Part shown: positions 1 to 8,605 of the stretch, one piece after another | How positions within the stretch are numbered: the first letter of the stretch is position 1 | Layout of the letters: each line of letters begins with the position of its first letter | NCBI GenBank assembly: GCA_001953115.1 | Contig: LSSL01000152.1 | Location: 1 to 10,437, forward strand | DNA length: 10,437 nt | Reading direction: 5' to 3' | Source: Smittium mucronatum | Lineage: Eukaryota; Kickxellomycota; Harpellomycetes; Harpellales; Legeriomycetaceae | Made by a program: the position numbers and the translations under genes | The notes under the pieces: model-generated | Database searches by the model: none | The model's input: the letters and a program-made list of their open reading frames with translations, nothing else | Told to the model about the DNA's origin: nothing

Positions 1-11
1 AGCTCTTTTTG

Positions 12-29
12 AATGAACAACAGTTCATT
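12..29. repeat. Small inverted repeat, 7-bp stem with 4-nt loop
   Basis: AATGAAC at 12-18 pairs perfectly with GTTCATT at 23-29 around the loop AACA. By itself this could arise by chance in a block of this size. It is listed because it lies in the same atypical block as the stronger hairpin at 325-348. Confidence 0.5.
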
Positions 30-184
30 GAAGCTATTGAGCTCCTAGTCAGAGTCTACTTCTAACAGGTTTAATAAAATTAGGCTCCTATCCAAACGTG
101 GGTTTGATCGACATGGCTTTCCTACAAATAGCTGTTAGACGCTGAGATCCGTCTGACTGTCGAACGCTGGACTTGTGCACTAGA

Positions 185-370
185 CTATGTCTCAGCTGTG
201 CTAAACGATCGGTTCCTCCTGTTTCGAGATGGTCCTCCACTGGAATCGCTGTCCTCAGAATCGCTGTGCGCTGTCTCCACTACTCCCAAACAAGAATAGT
301 ACAACGCTGCGTGAAATTTTAGTCTAGTGTACTTCGAAAAGTACACTACTAAGCCTCTAAACCACGGCAA
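185..370 (-). CDS. Possible partial or relic protein fragment with an acidic-serine then arginine-rich tail
   Basis: This is a 61-codon open frame in the only mixed-GC part of the window. The frame begins at TTG, not ATG, so if it is coding, the true start or an upstream exon lies elsewhere. From about residue 35 it reads HSDSEDSDSSGG and then PSRNRRNRSFS, an acidic-serine tract followed by a basic patch. This is low-complexity, disordered-looking sequence of a kind found in nuclear proteins and at transposase termini, but it is not diagnostic. Part of the acidic run comes from a 15-bp duplication (243-252 and 258-267). The N-terminal part overlaps a perfect 10-bp inverted repeat at 325-348. 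Stop codons are rarer here because GC is higher, so a frame of this length is only weak evidence. I do not recognise a family. Confidence 0.2.
   Translation of the reverse strand: MPWFRGLVVYFSKYTRLKFHAALYYSCLGVVETAHSDSEDSDSSGGPSRNRRNRSFSTAET
243..274. repeat. Short direct duplication, 15-bp spacing, with a third partial copy
   Basis: GAATCGCTGT occurs at 243-252 and again at 258-267, and its core CGCTGT recurs at 269-274. The 15-base spacing is five codons, so the first two copies stay in register in the minus-strand open frame 185-370 and produce its repeated Asp-Ser pattern. Confidence 0.7.
325..348. repeat. Perfect 10-bp hairpin with 4-nt loop
   Basis: TAGTGTACTT at 325-334 is exactly complementary to AAGTACACTA at 339-348, around the loop CGAA at 335-338. 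If transcribed from the minus strand the loop would be UUCG closed by a U-A pair; it is not the classic C-G closed super-stable tetraloop. A 10-bp perfect stem with a short loop is unlikely by chance in about 400 bases at 44% GC. No T-tract that would make it an intrinsic terminator follows directly on either strand. It could be part of a mobile-element end, a structured RNA or a binding palindrome. Confidence 0.75.
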
Positions 371-400
371 TGTATTTCACTCTTAGGGGTATAAGGTATC

Positions 401-2317
401 AGACATAAATATTTACATTAAATTAAAGAATATTATACCAAAATGCAAAATATTCTTATAAATTTGATTCCATATTTTTTATAACCATTAATCAATTTTA
501 TTCGATAATTTTATTTTTTTTATAACTTCAAAAATTTATATTAATCCCACTGCACTTGAACTTATCTTATCATTTAGGATTGAAGTCCTATCTTTTGAGT
601 TGCGTTTGAAATGATGTGATACAAATGTATCATTGTTTTTATCAGCTCTTAGATAATTAATTTTAAACAATTTATATATTAATTTTGACTTTTTCATTAT
701 AAATTATGTTATATAAACCCCATATTTATCAAATATTAGCAAAAATATAAGCAGAGTATTGAAGGAAACAATTAATAACAAAGATTTAATATTCTTGTTA
801 CATAAATACGATCATTTATATAAGTTTTGTCTATTTACCATTATTTATAAATTGAATTTATAATTGATATGTCAATATAAATTTTTTTGAGATTTACTAC
901 CAAATTATGAAAAGCCATGATTTATTTTTTTGTAAATCAAGAAATAATTTTTTGAAAAAGAGGTATGCTAATATCCTAAATATTGAATTTACCGTGATTT
1001 TATCAATTTTCATGATTCTTTACACTAATTAATTTTATTTTTGATCGATTGAATGAATATCAGAATTTATATTTATTGATATAAATAATAATTCTTCTTA
1101 ATACCTCCACTATTTGAAATTTTTATCATATTTTGGTTTTATAAGAATAGCTATATATCTATCTGCAAAAATTCAGAGTAAATTTTAGTATTTAAACCTG
1201 TGCAATTATATTCAGAACTCTATTTTCGTATTAATAAGAGTAATTTTTGGGTTTCTTATTGGATAATTGAACAATAATGATACATTATAAGACTATAAAT
1301 TAGGAAATTTTTGTATTTTAATTTATACATAAACAAAAAATTTAAACTCCTAAATAACCTTTAATTTTTATCTAACCATTAAGAGAGCTATTTTTGATAA
1401 AAATAGTGGAATGGAGTTTTTTTCTGATTTTTTTTTAAAAAAATTCATTTTCTATCATATTCGGATATAAAATTCATTCGTAATAAGTTATTGGATGCTT
1501 TGATTACAAGAAAATTTATTCTTTTAAAACATCTATTTATAATTATTTAATTATATTCTTAAAAATTAGATCTAATCTCATAATCGAAAAATTCCTTACG
1601 ATTTTGAAATTCAAGTTTAAAAAAATTTAATTTGGATATCATACAATTTAATAAAAAGATAATAATAAAATCTTCAAAAAAATATTTTTTGACTTGAAAA
1701 TTGTGAAAAAACAATTATTAAATGACAAATCAATTTAAAATTTTGAAATTCAACTCATTATAAAATCTCGAGCGAAAATTTGATCTAAAATAGTGGTTAA
1801 AGTATAATATTCAAATAATATCTCTAATAATATATCTGATGTAAATGTTTCTAATGGTTAATATTCATGAATAATACAAATGAATTTATCATTTTTTCCT
1901 CACGAAATATCTTTTAGTTTATATTTTATAAAGTTTAGTCGTAAAATTTCAACTTTAATGAAAAATATAAAAAGCATATCAGCGAAATAAAATAATTCAA
2001 AACTAAAATAATAAAAATTTAATGGGATTGAAGTTTTAATTATATATACCTCTCTATTTGTTTTCTGTATTTGGTATCTAAACTGTGTTTATATTTATGT
2101 TTTCCTATTCATATAATTGAGTCTACCTGATCTCGATAATTCTTATAAAAATCGGTTAAAATTAATAAATACATAAACTAATCGAGGCCATTGATATTAG
2201 GGATTAGTTATTATCTTAAACTAAATAATTTTAAGAGTCAAAAGTTTTTTTTATACTAAGTTGCGTAAATTGAGACAAATTTGTGGATACCAATCAAAAT
2301 TAATAAAGAAAGACCAA
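401..2317. other. AT-rich stretch without a supported gene
   Basis: Composition is roughly 15-20% GC, with A and T runs of up to about ten bases. Stop codons are dense in all six frames and no frame reaches 60 codons. I saw no tRNA-like cloverleaf, no tandem array and no long inverted repeat. The longest ATG-initiated item noticed near its right end is a 21-codon minus-strand frame at 2109-2174, preceded by an AG and containing CAG|GTAGAC. It is too short to call. Confidence 0.6.
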
Positions 2318-2497
2318 TTAATCATCCGAAATTGAGTAAATTGAGATAATAGTTTTGATCCATTTTTTATATTTGTTATTTTTATAAAATAAGCAATTCT
2401 TCAATTTTACTTGCCCGAATAATTCGGAGAAGAAAGAATTCAATAAAAACAAAATTATTCGATGGAAAAGAGATTTTTGGGATATATTAAAGCTCAT
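2318..2497 (-). CDS. 59-codon ATG-initiated open frame, hypothetical, possibly a membrane segment
   Basis: The frame starts at ATG (2497-2495) and ends at TAA (2320-2318). It is open upstream to 2539, giving 74 codons stop to stop. After about 12 residues it has a hydrophobic run (RIILFLLNSFFSELFG), followed by a Lys/Asn/Tyr-rich part and an Asp-Asp end. One hydrophobic helix is possible, but AT-rich random DNA naturally yields Phe, Leu, Ile, Lys and Asn, so this composition is weak evidence. The opposite strand is also open over 2359-2490, which argues for a local scarcity of stops and not for a gene. No family is recognised. Confidence 0.12.
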   Translation of the reverse strand: MSFNISQKSLFHRIILFLLNSFFSELFGQVKLKNCLFYKNNKYKKWIKTIISIYSISDD

Positions 2498-2802
2498 TTG
2501 GTATATTTTTTTATTACGGAATATTATTTCTCGATAACTTTATTAAAAACTATAATAAAAAAAGTATGCAAAGGATCAAAAAATATCATCTGTAATGGGA
2601 TTATATTTATATATAAAAGTGCTGTCACACAAATTTAAATTTCAAATTATATATAATCAATAAATATTTAGAATTGGAATGATCATATTGATTTTGATGG
2701 AATTAAAATCAAAAAAAGTCTTTTTACGCCTAAAAATGGAATTTCTAACTTCTTTTAAAATAATCAATGTTCTCCAAAAGTATACTCATTATAATTTACT
2801 AT

Positions 2803-2809
2803 CCCCCCC
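2803..2809. repeat. C7 homopolymer in AT-rich DNA
   Basis: Seven consecutive C occur where surrounding C content is near 10%. This is one of four G or C homopolymer tracts in the window (see 8600-8605, 9977-9985 and 10168-10178). Confidence 0.85.
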
Positions 2810-2859
2810 ATAAACATTTTTCTAATTTTAATTTTCAGAAAAATTATTCAATTAAAAAA

Positions 2860-2985
2860 TCACAAGTCACCTTCTCCCATTAAAATATTACATTTGGCGC
2901 AGAGGATTTTCCTATTTTTTACTTGTTCGGTAAAGTTTATAAGAAATGGGTGATATATAACTTGATTATACTTTTTACCGCAGAA
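2860..2985 (-). other. Short minus-strand open run with a C-x-x-C motif, possible exon
   Basis: A 41-codon open run ends at TGA (2862-2860). It contains FCGK near its start and ILCAKCNILMGEGDL near its end, a Cys-Ala-Lys-Cys knuckle of the sort used in zinc-binding folds. A second complete Cys pair is missing, so no zinc-finger family can be assigned. A possible phase-1 exon is 2987-2871, bordered by AAG before 2987 and GT at 2870-2869, but the acceptor has no pyrimidine tract. Local GC is a little above background. It could be an exon, a relic or chance. Confidence 0.12.
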
Positions 2986-2987
2986 TA

Positions 2988-3836
2988 CTTACAAAATCTG
3001 TTGTTAATAATAAACTAAAAAACCTCCAGATCAATAGTAAAAAATTTTAAATAAATTTTCAGCTTGATTTATTTTTATACAAATTGTGTTAGTGAAAGCA
3101 TTATTTTATTATTATAATAAAATAGAGAATAAAAATATTAAGTTTATGAAAGCTATTAGAGCCAAGCCTGATTTTTATATTTATTGAAAGGAAGAAAGTT
3201 TATATCATTATTTATACACTTATCTACCATTGGAAAGATATCAAACCTTTGCATTTATCATTTTTGAAGGAAAAAAATCAAAAAAAACTTGTGTATTTAA
3301 ATCGGTCAATAGAATATCAGAAATATTCCAACTATCTCAAGTGGATTTTTTTGTAGCTAAAAAGAATAGTTTTTTAATAAAATCGAGTTGATTGCTTTGA
3401 AACAATTATCTTTGGTAAAATATGTGTGATTCAATATATTTATAAGTGAAAATATTTTATATAACATTAACACATCAATTTTTTTTTGGAATTATGTTTT
3501 GGATTCATAAAATTTAAAAGAAAATTACACAAAAAATAATGATAAAATTGATATACCAATTCTTGAGAAGAATCAAACTTTTTCATATAAATGTAATGAG
3601 ATATTTATTTTTCAATTTCCGACAAAAATTTTGACTGAATAAGTTCATTTCAATTTCAATTTGACAGTTTTTTTATTGAATTTATGTACAAATTATAATA
3701 AATTAAATTTTCCGATTATCTGAGATGCGTTTTCTAATATTTTTCTTGGTATTCTCTTTTTTGGATGATAAAATGGCTATTTCTATAATATCTAGAGTGA
3801 CTTTTTTAAAAAAATATTGATATATGTGTAATCATT
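2988..3836. other. AT-rich stretch without a supported gene
   Basis: I found nothing here that I can support: no frame of 60 codons, no RNA fold and no repeat array. A and T homopolymers up to nine bases are frequent, including one near 3480. Confidence 0.55.
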
Positions 3837-4169
3837 TTTTATGCTTTGCAAATTCAAAGAAATGGGTAAATAAACACATCCAGTTATTCAAATTATCTAC
3901 AGCTGACATCATGAAAATATCGCTATGTATTTCTTCGTATTTCCGATGCTGGAGTAGCTTTCTGAAATAAATTTTTCTCCTATACACAAAAATCCGCTTT
4001 GATACATATCTTGTACAGCCACAATTATTGTAGAAAAGCCATTTTTGTTTTTGATAAGAAAATATTTTATTTTATTTTCCATGGATATATATTCACTTTT
4101 ATTATAGTTTGGCATTTTTACAAAAGAATCTCTTTCGACAGAAATATCCAAACTATAGATAAAGACATA
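3837..4169 (-). pseudogene. Overlapping minus-strand open frames, possible broken gene or terminal exons
   Basis: Two minus-strand frames are open in succession and overlap. One runs from 4169 to TGA at 3911-3909 and is preceded by an acceptor-like TTTATCTATAG ending at 4153. It includes residues such as MPNYNKSEYISMENKIKYF and a later GFLCIGEKF. The second is open from about 4070 to TGA at 3839-3837 and includes HRKYEEIHSDIFMMS and NNWMCLFTHFFEF. Passing from the first to the second needs either a very short intron (GT at 4005 to AG at 3962, 44 nt) or a single frameshift, so a decayed gene is one reading. A chance overlap in a region of slightly higher GC is another. The plus strand is also open over 3999-4241. 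No domain is recognised. Confidence 0.15.
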
Positions 4170-4346
4170 TCAATAAACCATAGATTATATAGCCTCCTTA
4201 TGAACATATATTTGTTTTTAAGGGTAAGTTTAAACCTTTAAAGGCAGTTTTTTGTACCTAGGACCCAATATTTTAGATCCTTCATACCAAGAAAAGTTAA
4301 CTTAAATATGGTTTTTGCTAAAAAAATTATTAAAATTCCAACCTTC

Positions 4347-5332
4347 TTAAAATATTTCCATTTTTTGAAAAAAAAGTTTTAATTTTACGCCAAATACCTC
4401 TCTGTAATTCGATAGCTGTAAATATTTTATGTCTTCCATCAATTCACATTTAAATTCAGAAAAATATTTTAGTTCCATAATTAAATTTATGCAAGCTTGG
4501 GACCAGCAATGAACCCTGGAAATATTTTTATAGAACTCATTCACCACTATTAATATAGAAAGTGAAGATTATGCTATTAGATTTTTAAAATTAAACCCAG
4601 GAAAATATTTTTATACCCTCTTCCTTAATTCGGAAAACCCCCATTAATAAGTCATCCATGACTCTTTTGAAAATATGGATATACCAGAAAAAATAAATGT
4701 GCCATTTTCATCTGAAAATCCAAATATTGTTACCGGAAATCTAAATATATTGGTCAATAAGAGTCATCTATATGAATAATTTTCGATTCACTAAAAATTT
4801 GGAAGAATTTTTTTGAGGCTATTAAGATGCGATTCTATCTAAAGTTATTTTAAAAATAAAATATTTACAAATTCTCTAAAAAAAATGTCGAAAAAAATAC
4901 CTTTAATAACCGAGTAACTAAAAATATAAGCCTTTTCTTCTTTTAACAGCTCTGTGAGAAAGTTATTACAAAGTTTTTACTCCAAAATATTTGTTTTTAA
5001 ATTTGGATGTGTTTTACCTGTTCTAAATTTAATCAATATTATATAAATATCTTTATGGTTATAAATAAATCTTCATTCAATATGCTTTTTTTTATTTTCC
5101 ATTTGCGTTGTATACCATTTTGGAATTTTTCTAGAACCAGAGATTTATAGTTTATCTTAGGCTTCAAAGAATCACAAAACTTTCTGTGTTTTTTGGATTC
5201 ATATATCCCACTCGATAAATAATCATATGTGTTTATTCTGGTCATATAAGGGCAGTTTAAAGATATAAGATTATTGCATAAATATAAAATTTGTGAATAA
5301 CTTTTCAAATTACTCCAGTCTAAAATTTTCAT
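4347..5332 (-). CDS. Candidate four-exon gene, hypothetical 164-aa protein
   Basis: This is a spliced model on the minus strand. Exon 1 is 5332-5116 (ATG at 5332), exon 2 is 4951-4901, exon 3 is 4711-4685 and exon 4 is 4546-4347 (TAA at 4349-4347). Introns are 164, 189 and 138 nt, each GT...AG, with donors GTATAC, GTATTT and GTATAT and acceptors TTTCTCACAG, GGATTTTCAG and TATTAATAG. All three interrupt codons in phase 1, and the exons sum to 495 nt, giving a clean 164-residue frame. The product has six cysteines (about residues 19, 27, 53, 112, 117 and 132) and no clear signal peptide, membrane helix or known motif. Exons are about 26% GC against 21-28% for the introns. Counter-evidence: I chose splice sites by eye, GC by codon position in exon 1 was 14, 20 and 19, so the third position is not the AT-richest, and 97- and 66-codon frames are not rare in DNA this AT-rich. 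Exon 1 can also be read unspliced to TAA at 5041-5039 as a 97-residue frame. Confidence 0.22.
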
Positions 5333-6026
5333 TTTTGATATTAAATCATCATACTATACTGGAGGTATTTCGCCTGTATATTTCCATTAAATTTTTATTT
5401 TCCGAAAGTATGGATTTTTTAAAAGCTGAATTTATTTATTTATTTTAAAAAAATTAAAAAAAAATTAGAAGAAAAAACTTAATTATACTCTTTTATAAAT
5501 TTTTTTTGCGTATTTTAAAGTCTAGTAATAAATCTTACAGGATTTCTAACGTGTTATCATAAAAAATATGCCAAAAAATCAGCAAATATACCTCTTTGTG
5601 TAAAATAACGATTTTAATTAACAATATAAAAAATACAGAGCTATTTTTTATTGATTTACATAACTATGAATCATATTTTGGCCTATAAATACTGATTTTG
5701 AAGATAGATTATATTTTTGTATCTGATTACTCGATTTTTAATTTTAAAAAATTATATTTTAGATATAAATTTCCAAACCCAATTATAAATATGTCTAGAG
5801 TCATACATGGTGAATTTTAATAAAAAAACATTTTAAAAAAGGATAATTAATAATAAATTAAATGATAAATTAATAGAAAATAAAAAGCTTTTATAACTAC
5901 TCCGTTGTATTTAGGAATGGAATAGAATAAACATTACAAATAAATGATGGAAGTGAGAATCTTTTTTATAAATTTTTAGTATTAAATAGATTAAGTGTAA
6001 TAACAAGAACAAGTTGTAGCGACTTT
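5333..6026. other. AT-rich stretch without a supported gene
   Basis: Only short minus-strand open runs of about 30-40 codons occur, around 5860-6042, in mutually overlapping frames and without ATG starts. No promoter, RNA or repeat could be supported upstream of the candidate gene at 4347-5332. Confidence 0.5.
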
Positions 6027-6182
6027 TTAATAATTTTTATCACATTGAAAAAATAAAACCCAATTGAAAATTTTGAAACTTTCTAATTTAGATTTATCAA
6101 TCCGATTTTTTTTTAGACAGACCAAAGGCATCATCTCGGTATAATTCAATTCATTAAAGCTAAAAAATTTATTGGTGCACAA
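6027..6182 (-). other. 51-codon minus-strand open run, possible exon
   Basis: The run is open from a TAA upstream to TAA at 6029-6027 and has no ATG at its left end. An acceptor-like AATTTTTTAG ends at 6160, so a partial exon could begin there. The reading includes NELNYTEMMPLVCLKKNRI, with a more balanced residue mix than typical AT-rich noise. It is unrecognised and could be an exon or chance. Confidence 0.1.
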
Positions 6183-8599
6183 TTATATTTATTAAAATAA
6201 CAATTTTAGCTAAATAAAAATCAAAAACTCGATCTAAGCGCATCAAATAATTATAAATTAATATTATTCGTTTAATAGATATATTTTTTGTATTTTTTTT
6301 TGAATTTCCAAAAAAAACAATTATAAAAACAGGTCCAAAAAACACATTTTATATCTAACGAATTTTTTTATGGGCTTATTGGATGAAATAAATTAGTTAT
6401 ATAATTTTTAATTATTATATCTTGTTACATAATGCAAATTGAAAAAATTTAAATGAGATATATGACATTTTAAGACATAATTTATTATTTTAAAGTTGCC
6501 AATTTCTTATTATTAAATTGATTTCTAGATAACAGGAAACAATTTTAAATAGTTTTTTGGCATTTTTTCTATTTTAAAGATTATTCGGAATTCAAAAAAT
6601 TGAACACGTATTTTTAAAAATTAATAAAATTTATCTAGTTTTGATATTCAGGCGATTTTTATCCTTTTTTATTATTTTTTATCTTTAAATTTTATGTTTG
6701 GAAATATTTTTCTTTTTGAAATAAATTAAATTAAATCAGATAATAATGATTGGTCAGGGTGTTATTTTTAAATAAAATCTGAAATAAATTTGCTGCTCAA
6801 TATAATCAATAGCCTCGTTATATTTTAAAAAAATGAAAATTTAATTTTGATTACTGCTTTATTATAACCAAAAAATTTATATTTTTAAAGAAATTGAATT
6901 TTTATGAACAGAATTTTTCTTCTTTTTTTCAAACTAATTTAAAATTTTAAATAGAATTGAGATATATATCAACATACTTATACTTTCATCATGTGCAAAA
7001 TAGACTAAAAATTTTAAAATAATTTTAAAAGCCTTCTATTTCGATACAAGAAATGCTTTCATGAATATTTTGGTAGCAAGGGGCTATAATAAATTTTAGA
7101 ATTTTTTCAGGATTTTTTTATCTGAAAAATAATAACCTGATTAAAAAACAATCCAATTATTTTTTTTCTTTTTCTATTCAAACTGATATCATTTAAATTT
7201 ATAATAAGATTTTTTATTTAGAGTTATCTATCTGATTATGATTTCATTTTGGGGCTAAAGATGTTCTGTTATTTTCCATATGTTATTAGGGAAAAAGATT
7301 ATTTAAGTATAAATTTTGCGTAAAATTAAAAAATTATTTTTTATTTTATCTTTTTCTGTTATTTATATTCGGATTTTTTTAAATTTTTTGTAATTTTTTG
7401 AAATTTTTTTGAGTTCTAGACAAATATTTTAAACTTTAGTGTAAATATAATCAAAAAGGAAAATTATAAAAAATCATCTCCCGTAACATGAAAAAAAATA
7501 TTCATATCATTATCAAAGTACTGGTTATAATATTTTGTCATTTTTAAAATTCATTAATTATATTATTATAAGCTGATCCTAAAGAATCAGAAGCTATATC
7601 CGTTACTATGAAAATTTCTCCTTTATAAAATATACACTATTTTTGTCTCCTCTATACCCACTAACACGTTCTAAATTTGCCGTTTAATGTCATCTAGCCA
7701 ATAAATTTTTGAATTATATTAACATAAAAATAAAATTTATGATATCTATTATTTAATATCAATATTTCCCTTTATAATATATTTAAAAATTTCTATTTCT
7801 TTAATAATATTTATGCTTTATTATTTTACTATGATTTACTAAATTATATTTTAGCATAATTTTTTACGATAATAAAATTGTGCTTAAAAGGGCAATATAG
7901 TATATTCTTAATTTCTATACATATAACAAAAATTTTATTGATTTTTTTTCTTCTGAAAAATCAATTATTTTAGCATCTTTGTAAATTAATGAGGATTTTA
8001 ATAAATTTTGGAGCAGTATATGTTAAAGCACGCCATCTTATAACAATATTTTGCAAATAAAAAAATAGACTCTGGAGCTGTTATTAAATTATGTTTTAGT
8101 ATTTCCATTTTTAAATTCAATAATCAGAGAACGGATATATAAAATGTCAAAATATTTTATTTATGATAAAACATAGCTATAACCTTTACTAAATAAGACA
8201 TTTATTGACCCCAAATTTGCAGATATATTTTCCTTCAGATTGATGTACTTTTCTCTCTCAGACAATAGTCTAATGATTTTTTTAATTTATGCTCCCAAAT
8301 TTTGTGAAGCTTTATTTATTTAGGTTTGTAGTTTTTATAAATATGCAACAGAGTCTATTTATATGATCTAGAGGAATCTTTTTCTCAAATTTTATTTATG
8401 AAAAAATCTCTCTAGTTTTTCATATTTATTAATTAGCAATTTTCAAGATATAAATAAATTCCGAATCAAAAATGAGATAGTTACTAAGGAAAAATTCAAA
8501 AAATTCGCTGAATTTTTCATTTAAATTTTTGTTTATCTATTATTTAGATGGTTTGTAAATTTAAAGGGTTATTTTAATGGATTCATGTATGTATTTATT
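6183..8599. other. AT-rich stretch without a supported gene
   Basis: GC is about 18% in the part counted (44 of 240 bases at 6601-6840). No standard-code frame reaches 60 codons. Two short minus-strand open runs stand out for residue mix only: 7606-7683 (25 codons, ending at TAG) and 8161-8286 (41 codons, ending at TAA, reading LLSEREKYINLKENIS). Neither has an ATG start. In one minus-strand frame TGA is nearly absent from 9189 to 7762. No tRNA, rRNA or repeat array was found. Confidence 0.55.
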
Positions 8600-8605
8600 G
8601 GGGGG
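8600..8605. repeat. G6 homopolymer in AT-rich DNA
   Basis: Six consecutive G are flanked by TTTATT on the left and ATATT on the right. Confidence 0.8.

Larger units (their letters stand above)
1..400. other. Mixed-composition block at left edge, distinct from the AT-rich remainder
   Basis: GC is 160 of 360 bases (44%) over 1-360 and 91 of 180 (about 51%) over 121-300. It falls to 9 of 60 (15%) at 421-480. The change happens within roughly 360-410 and is not graded. The block contains a 61-codon minus-strand open frame, a strong hairpin at 325-348 and a short in-register duplication. A plus-strand frame at 3-65 (20 codons then TAA, with AATAAA at 73-78) could be the tail of a gene or element beginning outside the window, but it is too short to call. 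I infer the edge of a gene or mobile element next to gene-poor DNA; the left boundary is cut off, so terminal repeats or a target-site duplication cannot be tested. Confidence 0.8.

Noticed and set aside
3..65. Plus-strand 20-codon run (NEQQFIEAIELLVRVYF then TAA) followed by AATAAA at 73-78, resembling the tail of a gene
   Set aside because: It is too short to separate from chance, and AATAAA is a common word. It was kept only as a remark in the left-block entry.
160..175. GAACGCTGG, a word also found near the 5' end of bacterial 16S rRNA
   Set aside because: Only nine bases match and no flanking rRNA helices or conserved words are present.
3999..4241. 80-codon plus-strand open frame rich in Phe, Ile and Tyr
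   Set aside because: It lies antisense to the minus-strand frame at 3909-4169, has the residue bias expected of AT-rich noise, and has no supporting start context or family.
4681..4920. Fungal repeat-induced point mutation as the cause of the AT-rich zone
   Set aside because: In this sample (CpA+TpG)/(ApC+GpT) is 17/14, about 1.2, so CpA/TpG is not depleted. TpA is also less frequent than ApT in the part counted (4681-4800), the opposite of a RIP signature.
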